DNA from: Stieleria tagensis
Lineage (GTDB): Bacteria > Planctomycetota > Planctomycetia > Pirellulales > Pirellulaceae
Length of the DNA: 64,000 nt
Assembly: GCF_024129865.1 (NCBI RefSeq)
Contig: NZ_JAMYFE010000008.1
Span: forward strand, 1 to 64,000
Direction of reading: 5' to 3'
A program made the position numbers and the translations under genes. Shown piece after piece: positions 55,843 to 64,000 of this stretch; position 1 is the stretch's first letter; each line of letters opens with the position of its first letter. The notes below the pieces were generated by a model. That model was given only the letters and a program-made list of their open reading frames with translations. It was not told where the DNA came from and did not search any database.

Positions 55843-56415
55843 TTACGCAGCGTCGCTCTTTCCCGGTGCAGCCTTGAAGGGCATGCCGAACAATTCCAAC
55901 AACGTACGTGCTTCGTCATCGGTCTTGGCCGATGTCACGTAGGTGATGTTCATGCCCTGGGGACGCGTGAATTTGTCAGGGTTCAACTCTGGGAACACCA
56001 ACAATTCGGTCAATCCCATCGTGTAATTACCGCTGCCGTCAAACGCTTTGCGACTGATCCCGCGAAAGTCACGGACACGAGGCAAGACGATCGAAACCAT
56101 ACGGTCTAAAAATTCATACATGTGTTGGCGACGGAGCGTCACCATGCAACCGATCGGCATGCCTTCACGCAACCGAAAGTTCGCGATCGATTTCCGGGCG
56201 ATCGTGATCACCGGTTTTTGACCAGCGATCTGAGTCATCGCGTCGTTCGCGAGATCCAAGATCTTTTTGTCGCCGATCGCTTGCCCGACGCCCATGTTCA
56301 GAGTGATTTTCTGAAGCGCGGGCACCCGGTGCGGATTGCTGTAGCCGTACTTTTCAACCATCTGTTGCCGGATGGTGTCCTGGTAGGCCGTTTGGAGTCG
56401 TGGTGTGTCTGCCAT
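55843..56415 (-). CDS. rplE: 50S ribosomal protein L5
   Basis: The 190-residue protein shows L5 motifs: YQDTIRQQMVEKYGYSNPHRVP, KITLNMGVGQA, GQKPVITIARKSIANFRLREGMPIG and TDDEARTLLELFGMPF. L5 binds 5S rRNA and the P-site tRNA loop. Confidence 0.98.
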   Translation of the reverse strand: MADTPRLQTAYQDTIRQQMVEKYGYSNPHRVPALQKITLNMGVGQAIGDKKILDLANDAMTQIAGQKPVITIARKSIANFRLREGMPIGCMVTLRRQHMYEFLDRMVSIVLPRVRDFRGISRKAFDGSGNYTMGLTELLVFPELNPDKFTRPQGMNITYVTSAKTDDEARTLLELFGMPFKAAPGKSDAA

Positions 56416-56450
56416 TTCTAATTCAGTTGCGCGGAGGGTACGCGTGTGTG

Positions 56451-56798
56451 TCAGGCTTGCTTGTATTTGTCACGTGCCGGAGCAATTTTGCCCATGCTGG
56501 CACCGCTCTTTTTTGCATAACGCTCTTTGGAACCATCTTCCAAATAACGCACGCCCAACCGAGTCGGTTTGTCGGTCGACGGATCGATCACCATGACGTT
56601 ACTGACGTCGATGGGCATCTCTTTGCTGAGCCGTCCGCCCTGCGGATTCTTCTGGCTCTTTTTGACGTGCTTACGAACCAATGCGGCGCCTTCGACGACG
56701 ACTTTGTTCTTCTTGCGATCAACGACCAGCACCTTACCACGGTGACCTTTATCACCGCCGGCAATCACTAGCACTTCGTCTTCAACTCGGAGCAACAT
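56451..56798 (-). CDS. rplX: 50S ribosomal protein L24
   Basis: The 115-residue protein has the KOW motif in EDEVLVIAGGDKGHRGKVLVVDRKKNKVVVEG, as in L24, and ends SMGKIAPARDKYKQA. It starts early 50S assembly. ATG 56798 is used; the frame upstream is long but not part of the family. Confidence 0.96.
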   Translation of the reverse strand: MLLRVEDEVLVIAGGDKGHRGKVLVVDRKKNKVVVEGAALVRKHVKKSQKNPQGGRLSKEMPIDVSNVMVIDPSTDKPTRLGVRYLEDGSKERYAKKSGASMGKIAPARDKYKQA

Positions 56799-56881
56799 GA
56801 CTGGAATACTCTGTATGGACCGGGCGGCTGTTGCCGCTCCGCTAAAATTCTGTTGTTGGTAATCTTGCCGCGGACAGCAAA

Positions 56882-57250
56882 TCAAACCACTTCGTTGGCG
56901 AGACTGACGATCTTCATGAAGCTTTGCTCGCGAAGCTCGCGGGCCACTGCACCAAAGATCCGCGTCCCACGCGGCGACTTGTCTTTATCGATCAAGACCA
57001 CAGCGTTGCTGTCGAACTTGATGTAACTGCCGTCATTGCGACGGACCGGTGTCTTGGTTCGCACGATCACCGCACGAACGATCGACTTCTTCTTGACTTC
57101 GCTGCCGGGGATCACGCTTTTCACGCTGCACACGATGATGTCGCCGACGCGGGCGAACCGGCGACGACTGCCACCGAGCACCTTGATGCACATCACTTGG
57201 CGTGCACCGGTGTTGTCGGCTACGTCGAGACGGGTTTCTTGTTGGATCAT
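56882..57250 (-). CDS. rplN: 50S ribosomal protein L14
   Basis: The 122-residue protein begins [27 protein letters not shown], the L14 signature, and ends [12 protein letters not shown]. It binds 23S rRNA near the interface. A 246-bp gap separates it from rpsQ upstream, which is unusually large for this operon. Confidence 0.98.
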   Translation of the reverse strand: MIQQETRLDVADNTGARQVMCIKVLGGSRRRFARVGDIIVCSVKSVIPGSEVKKKSIVRAVIVRTKTPVRRNDGSYIKFDSNAVVLIDKDKSPRGTRIFGAVARELREQSFMKIVSLANEVV

Positions 57251-57496
57251 GGCTGATTTATTCGGCTTACGACCGCTCGGTGGGTGTGACTGACATCTGT
57301 CACGGCCGGTTGCGGCGGATGATCAATATCTATGTTGACTGGGGTGCCACAGGCGAATGACTCGCTGCGGGACAACCGGCTCCAAAACTGGAACCGATCG
57401 TTGTTACTGATTTGCTTTTGTTTCGATCGCTTCGAAACGCCAGAATCTCTCTGGCGGCCGAATGGATCTCTTCGTTAGAACCACGAAAACCGATGG

Positions 57497-57823
57497 TTAC
57501 TCGGTTTCGGATCCGGCCGAAGCGGCTTCGGCTTGTTCGGCTTCTTTACGAGCCGCACGCAGGGCAACCAAATCGACTTCGGTGCTCTTTTCAATCACTC
57601 GAACCAGGTTCCAGCGTTTCAACTTGCTGACCGGCGCCGATTCAACGATTTCGACCAAGTCACCGATATGTGACTCGTTGGTTTCATCGTGGACGTGGCA
57701 AACGGTGCGACGGCTGATGTATTTTTTGTACTTGGGATGCTTCACCGAACGATTGATCTCGACGCGGCGCGTCTTGTCCATTTTATCGCTGGTGACGATG
57801 CCCGAAACAACGCGTTTTGGCAT
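57497..57823 (-). CDS. rpsQ: 30S ribosomal protein S17
   Basis: The 108-residue protein begins MPKRVVSGIVTSDKMDKTRRVEI and has HDETNESHIGDLVEIVESAPVSKLKRWNLVRVIEKST, the S17 OB fold. A charged C-terminal tail of about 25 residues extends it beyond the usual 84. It is 4 bp after rpmC. Confidence 0.96.
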   Translation of the reverse strand: MPKRVVSGIVTSDKMDKTRRVEINRSVKHPKYKKYISRRTVCHVHDETNESHIGDLVEIVESAPVSKLKRWNLVRVIEKSTEVDLVALRAARKEAEQAEAASAGSETE

Positions 57824-57827
57824 GTTG

Positions 57828-58046
57828 CTACGCTTCGGCTGGGGTATTATTGGCTGCTTTGATTCGCTCGCTTTGGATCGTTTTGACCCGAGCGATCAAA
57901 CGTCGGTTTTTGCGAATATCGCTGGGCGTATTCAAACGCTCTGACTGAGATTGGAATCGCAGTCGGAACAACGCTGTAGCCGCCTCGTTGGCGGTTGCAA
58001 CGAGCTGTTCGTCGCTCATCTCTCTCAGTTCACTAGTGCTGGTCAT
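57828..58046 (-). CDS. rpmC: 50S ribosomal protein L29
   Basis: The 72-residue protein has the L29 helical hairpin: ELREMSDEQLVATANEAATALFRLRFQSQSERL then IRKNRRLIARVKTIQSER. L29 sits at the polypeptide exit. The order rplP-rpmC-rpsQ is conserved. Confidence 0.95.
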   Translation of the reverse strand: MTSTSELREMSDEQLVATANEAATALFRLRFQSQSERLNTPSDIRKNRRLIARVKTIQSERIKAANNTPAEA

Positions 58047-58085
58047 GACCAGGCCTATTAATCAATATCAATGTGTTGGGTTAAA

Positions 58086-58502
58086 TTAGAACGTTCGTCG
58101 TTCGACGAAGCGTACTTTCACCGGCAGCTTGCTCGCCAAACGGGCGAAACAAACCTTGGCTTGTTGTTCAGTCACACCGCCAAGCTCGTACATAATCGTG
58201 CCAGGTTTGACGACCGCGGCCCAGAAATCCGGTTCACCCTTACCTTTACCCATCCGAGTTTCCAGCGGGGTGCTGGTCACAGACTTGTCGGGAAAAATTC
58301 GAATGTACAGTTTTCCTTCACCACGAACGTACTGCTGTGCTGCAATCCGTCCAGCTTCGATAGTTGTCGCTTTGATCCAACCGGGTTCCAATGATTGAAT
58401 CCCGTAGTCACCAAAGACGACCGTGTTGCCACGAGTCGCACTACCTTTTATGCGCCCTCTTTGGCTTTTTCGATGCTTGACCCGTTTGGGCATCAACGCC
58501 AT
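58086..58502 (-). CDS. rplP: 50S ribosomal protein L16
   Basis: The 138-residue protein has MPKRVKHRKSQRGRIKG, GKGEPDFWAAVVKPGTIMYELGG and ARLASKLPVKVRFVERRTF, typical of L16, which contacts the peptidyl-transferase region. ATG 58502 has GGAG nine bases upstream. It overlaps the 3' end of rpsC by 62 bp in another frame; a start at 58493 (MPKR) would still overlap. Confidence 0.97.
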   Translation of the reverse strand: MALMPKRVKHRKSQRGRIKGSATRGNTVVFGDYGIQSLEPGWIKATTIEAGRIAAQQYVRGEGKLYIRIFPDKSVTSTPLETRMGKGKGEPDFWAAVVKPGTIMYELGGVTEQQAKVCFARLASKLPVKVRFVERRTF

Positions 58503-59151
58503 CGCTGTCGTCTCCGTAAGTACCTTGGTTAATCCAAACCTGAATACCGATGTGCCCCTGTGGCGTCATCGCTTCAGTCGTTCCGTAATCAATCTTCGCC
58601 TGCAATGTGCTCAATGGAATTGAGCCCATGCTTTGTTTTTCGCGGCGTGCCATTTCGGCTCCGCCCAATCGACCGGCCAACTGGATCTTGATCCCTTTGG
58701 CTCCTGCGTCCATCGTTTGCTCCAGCGATCGTTTCATCGTGCGACGAAAACTCGATCGTTTTTGCAACTGTTGTGCAATGTCTTCGGCAACCAACTGAGC
58801 CATCAGCTCAGGGCGACCGACCTCTTCCACTTTCAAGTTGATCCGACGGCCGATCAGGTTCTGCAACTCTGCCTGCAGAATCTCAATCTCTTGGCCTTTC
58901 TTGCCGATGATCAAACCCGGCCGAGCGACGAACATCATGACCCGCACTTCATCACGGGTGCGTTCGATCTCGATGCGGTCGATGCCGGCGTTCTTGTATT
59001 GTGTTTTCTTGGGGTGGTTGGTGATGAACTTCCGCAATTTGCGGTCTTCCAACAACAAGTCTGCGAAATCTTGCTTCGATGCGTACCAACGGCTTGCCCA
59101 GCCGCGGGTGACTCCGGTACGAAACGCGATCGGGTTGACTTTTTGTCCCAT
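58441..59151 (-). CDS. rpsC: 30S ribosomal protein S3
   Basis: The 236-residue protein has the N-terminal and KH domains (MGQKVNPIAFRTGVTRGWASRW, RPGLIIGKKGQEIEILQ) and the C-terminal domain with GAKGIKIQLAGRLGGAEMARRE. S3 is part of the mRNA entry tunnel. The C-terminal tail SKKPKRAHKR is basic and its coding sequence is shared with the first codons of rplP. Confidence 0.98.
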   Translation of the reverse strand: MGQKVNPIAFRTGVTRGWASRWYASKQDFADLLLEDRKLRKFITNHPKKTQYKNAGIDRIEIERTRDEVRVMMFVARPGLIIGKKGQEIEILQAELQNLIGRRINLKVEEVGRPELMAQLVAEDIAQQLQKRSSFRRTMKRSLEQTMDAGAKGIKIQLAGRLGGAEMARREKQSMGSIPLSTLQAKIDYGTTEAMTPQGHIGIQVWINQGTYGDDSDGVDAQTGQASKKPKRAHKR

Positions 59152-59187
59152 CGTTACGACTCTTTCTGTGTGGTTTCCGAGGGGGCC

Positions 59188-59550
59188 TTAGATTTCGTCG
59201 ATCGGCGTCACTTTGACGCTGATGTGACTGCTTCGTTTTTTGATAATGTGAGCACTTCCACGGGCACGCGGACGCATCCGTCGGAACATCGAACCGCCGT
59301 CGACACGCACGTCGGTCAACACGAGCTCCTCGATCCGGTGCGGATGACCGCTGGTCTGATCTGGGTCCAGTGCGTTGGCGACGGCACTGCGAATCACTTT
59401 CTCAAGCATTCGGGCACCACGCTGCGGCTGGAACTTCAACGTATCCAAAGCTTCGTCGGCATATTGACCACGCACCAAATCGGCCACCAGACGCACCTTT
59501 TGGGCACTGATGCGAGCGTTGCGATGGCTTGCTGTAAATGTTGACATCAT
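59188..59550 (-). CDS. rplV: 50S ribosomal protein L22
   Basis: The 120-residue protein has ASHRNARISAQKVRLVADLVRGQ, ARMLEKVIRSAVANAL and the C-terminal SMFRRMRPRARGSAHIIKKRSSHISVKV, with the beta-hairpin arginines that reach into the exit tunnel. It starts 6 bp after rpsS ends. Confidence 0.97.
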   Translation of the reverse strand: MMSTFTASHRNARISAQKVRLVADLVRGQYADEALDTLKFQPQRGARMLEKVIRSAVANALDPDQTSGHPHRIEELVLTDVRVDGGSMFRRMRPRARGSAHIIKKRSSHISVKVTPIDEI

Positions 59551-59556
59551 GTGACC

Positions 59557-59823
59557 TTATTTCTTCTTGCCGCCGTGACCTTTGAAAGTCCGAGTCGGTG
59601 CAAATTCGCCCAACTTGTGACCCACCATGTCTTCGCTCACTAGGACCGGGACATGCTTGCGGCCGTCATGGACCATAAACGTCAGATTGATGAACTCAGG
59701 AACAATCGTGCATGCACGTGCCCAAGTCTTGATCGGCGTTTTCTTACCCTCTTCGGCCTGCTTCTGCACCTTGAAGTACAGCTTGGGGTCGACGAAGGGA
59801 CCTTTTTTGCTACTGCGGCTCAT
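59557..59823 (-). CDS. rpsS: 30S ribosomal protein S19
   Basis: The 88-residue protein has [41 protein letters not shown] and [22 protein letters not shown]19 binds the 16S head near the A-site. Confidence 0.98.
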   Translation of the reverse strand: MSRSSKKGPFVDPKLYFKVQKQAEEGKKTPIKTWARACTIVPEFINLTFMVHDGRKHVPVLVSEDMVGHKLGEFAPTRTFKGHGGKKK

Positions 59824-59874
59824 CGTTCTTCAGCTACCTGCTTGGGTTGCTTCCTGGTGTCCGTTATCTGTCGC

Positions 59875-60735
59875 TTACTTATGCAGCTTCAATTGACCGT
59901 ACCGCTTACTCTTGCGGCGACGAACGATCGAGCTGTTACTTGGTTTACGTTTCTGGCGAGTTGCACCACCCTTGGCACTCTTGCCCTGCGGGCTGACCGG
60001 GTGACGACCGCCCTTGGTCCGACCTTCACCACCACCGTGCGGGTGATCGACCGGGTTCATCGCGGTTCCACGCACGTGTGGTCGGCGGCCGAGCCAACGA
60101 GCTCGACCGGCTTTACCCAACACGACGTTCATGTGTTCGCTGTTTCCGACGCGACCGATCGTGGCCCGGCATCGACTAGGAATCCGTCGCACTTCGCCGC
60201 TAGGCAATTGCAACTGAGCCCAATCGGCTTCACGAGCCATCAACGTCGCCCCGGTTCCTGCCGATCGGCAAAGCACCGCACCGCCACCGATTCGCATCTC
60301 CACACAGCACACCGTGGTGCCCAAGGGAATGTCTTTCAGTGGCAAACAGTTACCGAGCGTCGGAGGTGCCTCGGCACCATTCAAAATCGTCGCGCCAGCC
60401 TTCAACCCGGACGGGGCGATGACATAACGTTTTTCGCCGTCGGCATACTTCAGCAATGCGATCCGAGCCGAACGGTTCGGGTCGTATTGAACCGAGTCAA
60501 CGGTCGCGGCAACACCGTCTTTCACCCGGCGAAAGTCGATCACGCGATACATCTGCTTGTGGCCACCGCCACGGTGACGCGCGGTGATCTTGCCCTGGTT
60601 GTTCCGACCACCGGTCTTTCGTTTCGGTTTCAGCAGAGCCTTCTCGACCGAGTAGCCGGGCGTCAGTTCAGCAAAATCGCTGACCGATGCGTTACGGCGA
60701 CCAGGGCTGGTCGGCTTGTAGATGCGAATTCCCAT
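59875..60735 (-). CDS. rplB: 50S ribosomal protein L2
   Basis: The 286-residue protein has [37 protein letters not shown] and the peptidyl-transferase-linked [26 protein letters not shown] with its conserved His. Length is normal. L2 is needed for subunit joining. Confidence 0.99.
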   Translation of the reverse strand: MGIRIYKPTSPGRRNASVSDFAELTPGYSVEKALLKPKRKTGGRNNQGKITARHRGGGHKQMYRVIDFRRVKDGVAATVDSVQYDPNRSARIALLKYADGEKRYVIAPSGLKAGATILNGAEAPPTLGNCLPLKDIPLGTTVCCVEMRIGGGAVLCRSAGTGATLMAREADWAQLQLPSGEVRRIPSRCRATIGRVGNSEHMNVVLGKAGRARWLGRRPHVRGTAMNPVDHPHGGGEGRTKGGRHPVSPQGKSAKGGATRQKRKPSNSSIVRRRKSKRYGQLKLHK

Positions 60736-60828
60736 CGCTGCGTTCTATCTGGCTGGTAGGAAATAAAGGATTCTGTTTTACCGCCGTCTCGACGGATTCT
60801 TCTAGCAAGTCACTGCAATTGCAGCGGC

Positions 60829-61152
60829 CTAGAAGAAGTCAATTTTGTGATCGGGGTGCAAGTGCACGATGGCTCGACGCCAATCAGACGTCCGCCCCAA
60901 ACCGTTCTTGGTCCGCCGAGTCTTGCCTTTACGCGTTTGCGTGTTGACCTTGTCGACTTTGACTTCGAACAGCTTTTCAACGGCGGCCCTGATTTCAGGC
61001 TTTGTCGCTTGCTGATGAACCTCAAACGCATACTCGTTGTGTCGAGTCGCGCGGTGAACACCTTTTTCGGTTACGAGCGGTCGCAACAGGATCTGGTGCG
61101 GCTCGAGTTTGATTTTCGTTTCCGGCTTGGCCGGCGGTTGAATTCTTGCCAT
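60829..61152 (-). CDS. rplW: 50S ribosomal protein L23
   Basis: The 107-residue protein has LEPHQILLRPLVTEKGVHRA, YAFEVHQQATKPEIRAAVEKLFEVKVDKVNTQTRKGKTRR and WRRAIVHLHPDHKIDFF. L23 lies at the tunnel exit and docks trigger factor and SRP. Confidence 0.97.
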   Translation of the reverse strand: MARIQPPAKPETKIKLEPHQILLRPLVTEKGVHRATRHNEYAFEVHQQATKPEIRAAVEKLFEVKVDKVNTQTRKGKTRRTKNGLGRTSDWRRAIVHLHPDHKIDFF

Positions 61153-61228
61153 TGCTCAAATTCTTCTGTTTTGATGTGTAAAAGCGGTCGGGCTGCAGCG
61201 CCAGGCTGACGATCAGCACGGGCCGATA

Positions 61229-61873
61229 TTAGACAGCCTGCCCATCGGCAAACGAGCCATCTTTGATCTTGTCCAACGCCGCCTTAGTAACCAGCATTCG
61301 CTTCGGCTTGAGCACCGTCAGTGCATTCAACTGACGCACCGGCTGAATCACAACACCGGGAATGTTCCGCCCGCTCTTATAAACCGGCACATCCATCTCC
61401 GCGGTCGCAACCAACGTCGTCGTCGCCTCCAAGCCCAACGCCTTCAATACAGAAGCCATCCGACTTGTCTTGGGCGAATCAAACGCCAACTGATCGATCA
61501 CCAGCAACTCGCCATCATCAATCTTGCTGCGAATCGCCATCCGAGTGGCTCGACGCAATGCCTTTTTGGGCAGACGATAGCTATAGTCACGCGGCTTAAT
61601 CGTGCGAGCCACGCCACCACCACGACGAACATTGGTTCGCTTGCTACCGGCACGTGCGTGACCGGTACCTTTCTGGCGGTACATCTTCTTGTTCGTTCCG
61701 CTAACCTGACCACGCGTACGGGTGTTGTGCGAACCTTGGCGAGCATTCGCCTCGTACATCACCACCGCGTCGTGAAGCAGCTGCTTACTAATCCGATCCG
61801 CGACAGCCTCGGAATCGATTTCGTATTTACCGACTTCTTCGCCGGACTCGTTATAGACAGAGAGCGTTGCCAT
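61229..61873 (-). CDS. rplD: 50S ribosomal protein L4
   Basis: The 214-residue protein has MATLSVYNESGEEVGKYEID and the tunnel-loop region ARQGSHNTRTRGQVSGTNKKMYRQKGTGHARAGSKR, and ends DKIKDGSFADGQAV. In E. coli L4 also represses the S10 operon; whether it does so here is not visible. Confidence 0.98.
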   Translation of the reverse strand: MATLSVYNESGEEVGKYEIDSEAVADRISKQLLHDAVVMYEANARQGSHNTRTRGQVSGTNKKMYRQKGTGHARAGSKRTNVRRGGGVARTIKPRDYSYRLPKKALRRATRMAIRSKIDDGELLVIDQLAFDSPKTSRMASVLKALGLEATTTLVATAEMDVPVYKSGRNIPGVVIQPVRQLNALTVLKPKRMLVTKAALDKIKDGSFADGQAV

Positions 61874-61878
61874 CTGGA

Positions 61879-62565
61879 CTAACCCACCTTGTTCGTTTTG
61901 CGGATCACAACCAGGCCACCATTGGGCCCAGGAACTGCACCGCGAATCAGCATCAAATTGTCTTCGGGAACCACACGAACCAAAGCCAGGTTCCGGGTCG
62001 TCACCTTAACATTGCCGTATTGGCCCGCCATGCGAATCCCCTTGAACAGGCGACTCGGCGAAGCACTGCAACCAGTACCCCCGGCGTGACGGTGAACTTT
62101 CTTGACACCGTGAGATGCACGCTGCCCAGAGAAGTTATGCCGCTTCATTACACCGGAGAAACCACGACCTTTGCTCGTGCCGGTCACATCGACACTGCCA
62201 ACACCTTCAAAGGCGTCCACGGTCACAGTTGCACCGACAGAAAGATCGCTTTCGCCACGAAATTCGCGAATAAAACGCTGCGGCTCGCAACCGGCCTTCT
62301 CAACCAGCTCAACGCCGGCTTCGGCACGCTTCTTACTTCGCTTACTCTCGAGCTTGGCAACATGACCACGCTCGGCGCGACTCGCAAGCCGACGCGGCTT
62401 GTCTTCAAAACCCAACTGGACAGCCGAATAGCCGTCACGATCGACCGAACGAATCTGGAGCACATTACAGGGACCAGCCTGAATCACGGTCACGGGAACG
62501 ACAGTGCCGTCCTCTTCGTAGACCTGAGTCATGCCGATTTTTCGACCAAGTATTGATGGTGACAT
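61879..62565 (-). CDS. rplC: 50S ribosomal protein L3
   Basis: The 228-residue protein has SILGRKIGMTQVYEEDG, GTSKGRGFSGVMKRHNFSGQRASHG and GIRMAGQYGNVKVTTRNL. L3 is an early assembly protein. ATG 62565 is used; a longer frame to 62601 adds residues without family support. A 216-bp gap follows rpsJ. Confidence 0.97.
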   Translation of the reverse strand: MSPSILGRKIGMTQVYEEDGTVVPVTVIQAGPCNVLQIRSVDRDGYSAVQLGFEDKPRRLASRAERGHVAKLESKRSKKRAEAGVELVEKAGCEPQRFIREFRGESDLSVGATVTVDAFEGVGSVDVTGTSKGRGFSGVMKRHNFSGQRASHGVKKVHRHAGGTGCSASPSRLFKGIRMAGQYGNVKVTTRNLALVRVVPEDNLMLIRGAVPGPNGGLVVIRKTNKVG

Positions 62566-62781
62566 AGCTCTAGCATCACGACTCTCGCCGCAACGTCTCA
62601 TCGCTCGTATCTGGGTTTTGAACTTAACGCCCCGAACCGCAAACCAGGCACACCGGCTTGGGTTATCGGAAGCGATATCCGTTCATACGGAATACCGAAC
62701 CTAAAAACTTTGAAACTTCAGCTGGCACCGACAAAACCGGGCCAACATAGACGGACCGTCGCAAACGACGACAATCCGCAC

Positions 62782-63108
62782 CTATCGAGCCGAAGCCTTG
62801 ATTTTGATATCAACCCCGGCGGGCAGACTCAGCTTGTTCAATGCCTCGATCGTCTTGGCAGTCGCTTGAACGATATCGATCAACCGCTTGTGAGTGCGAA
62901 TCTCGTACTGCTGACGAGCCTTCTTGTTCACAAAAGGACTGGACAATACAGTGTAACGCTCAACGCGAGTCGGCAACGGGATCGGCCCGTGCACTTCGCT
63001 GTGCGTACGCTTGACGGTATCCACAATCTCCTGGGCGCTCTGATCAAGCACGGAGTGATCGTATGCTTCCATACGAATCCGAATAACTTCGTTGGCTCCG
63101 GCTGACAC
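62782..63108 (-). CDS. rpsJ: 30S ribosomal protein S10
   Basis: The 108-residue protein has [70 protein letters not shown] read across residues 9-78, the S10 core that also binds NusG. The start is GTG 63108; the open frame upstream, to 63384, is not S10-like. It is the first gene of the operon, as in E. coli. Confidence 0.97.
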   Translation of the reverse strand: MSAGANEVIRIRMEAYDHSVLDQSAQEIVDTVKRTHSEVHGPIPLPTRVERYTVLSSPFVNKKARQQYEIRTHKRLIDIVQATAKTIEALNKLSLPAGVDIKIKASAR

Positions 63109-63509
63109 AGTATCTATCCAAGCAAAGAGAGGGATGGCGGCAAAGAACACAATTGCCACGCGGCCAACTGCCGCAAGACAACTTCCCGAGTGACGCTTGC
63201 CACGTGGGAGGGCGAGAATGTAGGGTTGCTCCCGTCGAGCGTCAACGGCTCTTCGCAAAAACGTCAGAAAAGATTCTCGAAAATCCCGAACCCTACGACC
63301 GCGAACTCGCCGAACGGGCTTCGCACCGCAAAAAAGCCGTAAAACGACGTGGTTGCACGATCGCCAGCAAAGGCAGACGATCACAGCAGATCAAAGAAAA
63401 GCCACTCACACCCAAGCGACGTGGGCGCAGAACTTGCTGTCAAGCGACCACAAAGCCACCTCCCCTCAAGACCCAACAGCCTGAATTCCCAGGCGGAGCA
63501 ACCAAACTC
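63109..63509. other. Promoter region of the S10-spc operon
   Basis: This 401-bp gap between divergent genes should hold the promoter of the ribosomal operon and that of the small membrane protein. No coding region is convincing in it. Confidence 0.6.
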
Positions 63510-63698
63510 GTGAACCAGCTCGGCGGACTCTGGCGTGACACTTGGTGGGTCTGGGCTATTTTCCTAGCACTGTCGCTCGCCCTCGGCATCGTCATCGGCT
63601 GGTTTTTCTACCTGCTGATCCTGTGCCTGCCCGTACCGTTCGCCTATTTTGCCTTCAATCGCTACGACGCCCAAGGCAACGAAAAGGCAGACCTTTAG
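63510..63698 (+). CDS. Small membrane protein
   Basis: The 62-residue product (GTG start 63510) has NQLGGLWRDTWWVW followed by a long hydrophobic segment, about 15-48, probably two short helices, ending RYDAQGNEKADL. An open frame reaches back to 63153, but its basic low-complexity leader does not look coding. I do not recognise a family. Confidence 0.55.
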   Translation: MNQLGGLWRDTWWVWAIFLALSLALGIVIGWFFYLLILCLPVPFAYFAFNRYDAQGNEKADL

Positions 63699-63703
63699 GA
63701 TTG

Positions 63704-64000
63704 CCGTAGCTGGACCGGCCACGGTTCAGATGTCCCCCGCAGCCCTGACCCGCCTGAACCCTGGCGGGATCAGCTACGAAGAGCACCAGGCCGTAGCTGG
63801 ACCGGCCACGGTTCAGACTTCTCCCCGGGGCCCAAACCCGCCTGAACCCTGGCGGGATCAGCTACGAAGAGCACCAAGCCGTAGCTGGACCGGCCACGGT
63901 TCAGATGCCCCCCGGAGCCCAGACCCGACTGAACCCTGGCGGGATCAGCTACGAAGAGCACCAAGCCGTAGCTGGACCGGCCACGGTTCAGACTCCTCCC
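63704..64000. repeat. Tandem repeat of about 87 bp, continuing past the window
   Basis: Units start at 63704, 63791, 63879 and 63966 (periods 87, 88, 87). Each starts CCGTAGCTGGACCGGCCACG, then GTTCAG, and ends CTGAACCCTGGCGGGATCAG then CTAC, which are imperfect reverse complements, so each unit can fold back. Related half motifs occur at 45046 and 45977. Confidence 0.88.

Noticed and set aside
63770-63964. Minus-strand open frame in the terminal tandem repeat
   Set aside because: It is a translation of the repeat units, with the same segment repeated, and has no gene character.
63704-64000. Possible CRISPR array at the window end
   Set aside because: Units are 87-88 bp and nearly identical throughout, with no unique spacers of 30-40 bp and no cas genes in view.

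Overview
The window is a chromosomal segment of a planctomycete, most likely of the Pirellulales (Rhodopirellula-like). This rests on phylum hallmarks: two DUF1549/DUF1553 (PSCyt2/PSD1) + DUF1501 gene pairs, a DUF1559 pseudopilin-like protein, small secreted proteins and lipoproteins, palindromic intergenic repeats, and a split ribosomal gene layout. Species cannot be fixed from the sequence alone.

Layout. (1) 0.1-7.4 kb, minus strand: a tightly packed set encoding an NPCBM-type protein, an intact HtrA-like protease (H89/D120/S202) and two further HtrA-fold proteins whose catalytic residues are all replaced, followed by a ThuA-like protein. (2) 7.6-12.6 kb: a small lipoprotein, a secreted protein, an Xer-type recombinase coupled to a small gene, a DUF1559 protein with a partner lipoprotein, and several clear terminators. 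(3) 12.7-18.8 kb, minus: a POTRA-like protein, a membrane protein, glutamate decarboxylase and a 2-hydroxyacid dehydrogenase. (4) 18.9-27.3 kb, plus: planctomycete cytochrome PSD1/DUF1501 pair, a DapA-family lyase/aldolase, a secreted protein, a SpoU rRNA/tRNA methyltransferase and a metallo-beta-lactamase-fold hydrolase. (5) 27.6-31.7 kb, plus: tRNA-Thr, Tyr, Gly, Thr, tuf, tRNA-Trp, secE, nusG, rplK. (6) 32-46 kb: accessory genes (Ser/Pro-rich lipoprotein, aldehyde dehydrogenase, YjhG/YagF-type sugar-acid dehydratase, M28 peptidase, a second DUF1501/DUF1549 pair, two secreted or conserved proteins) and a 1.7-kb gene-free block of nested palindromic repeats. (7) 46-63.1 kb, minus: the S10-spc ribosomal operon from rpsJ to rplO, then secY, adk and a 1519-residue PQQ-propeller-like protein. 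rpmD is missing, and rpsE appears to begin at an ATT codon. (8) 63.5-64 kb: a small membrane protein and a tandem 87-bp repeat that runs off the window.

How the parts work together: regions 5 and 7 are core translation and protein export. Region 1 looks like one envelope or periplasmic protein-quality or polysaccharide-related unit with an active protease and two pseudoproteases; it is the best candidate for an undescribed system. The YjhG-like dehydratase with its neighbouring aldehyde dehydrogenase, and the DapA-family enzyme about 10 kb away, suggest sugar-acid catabolism.
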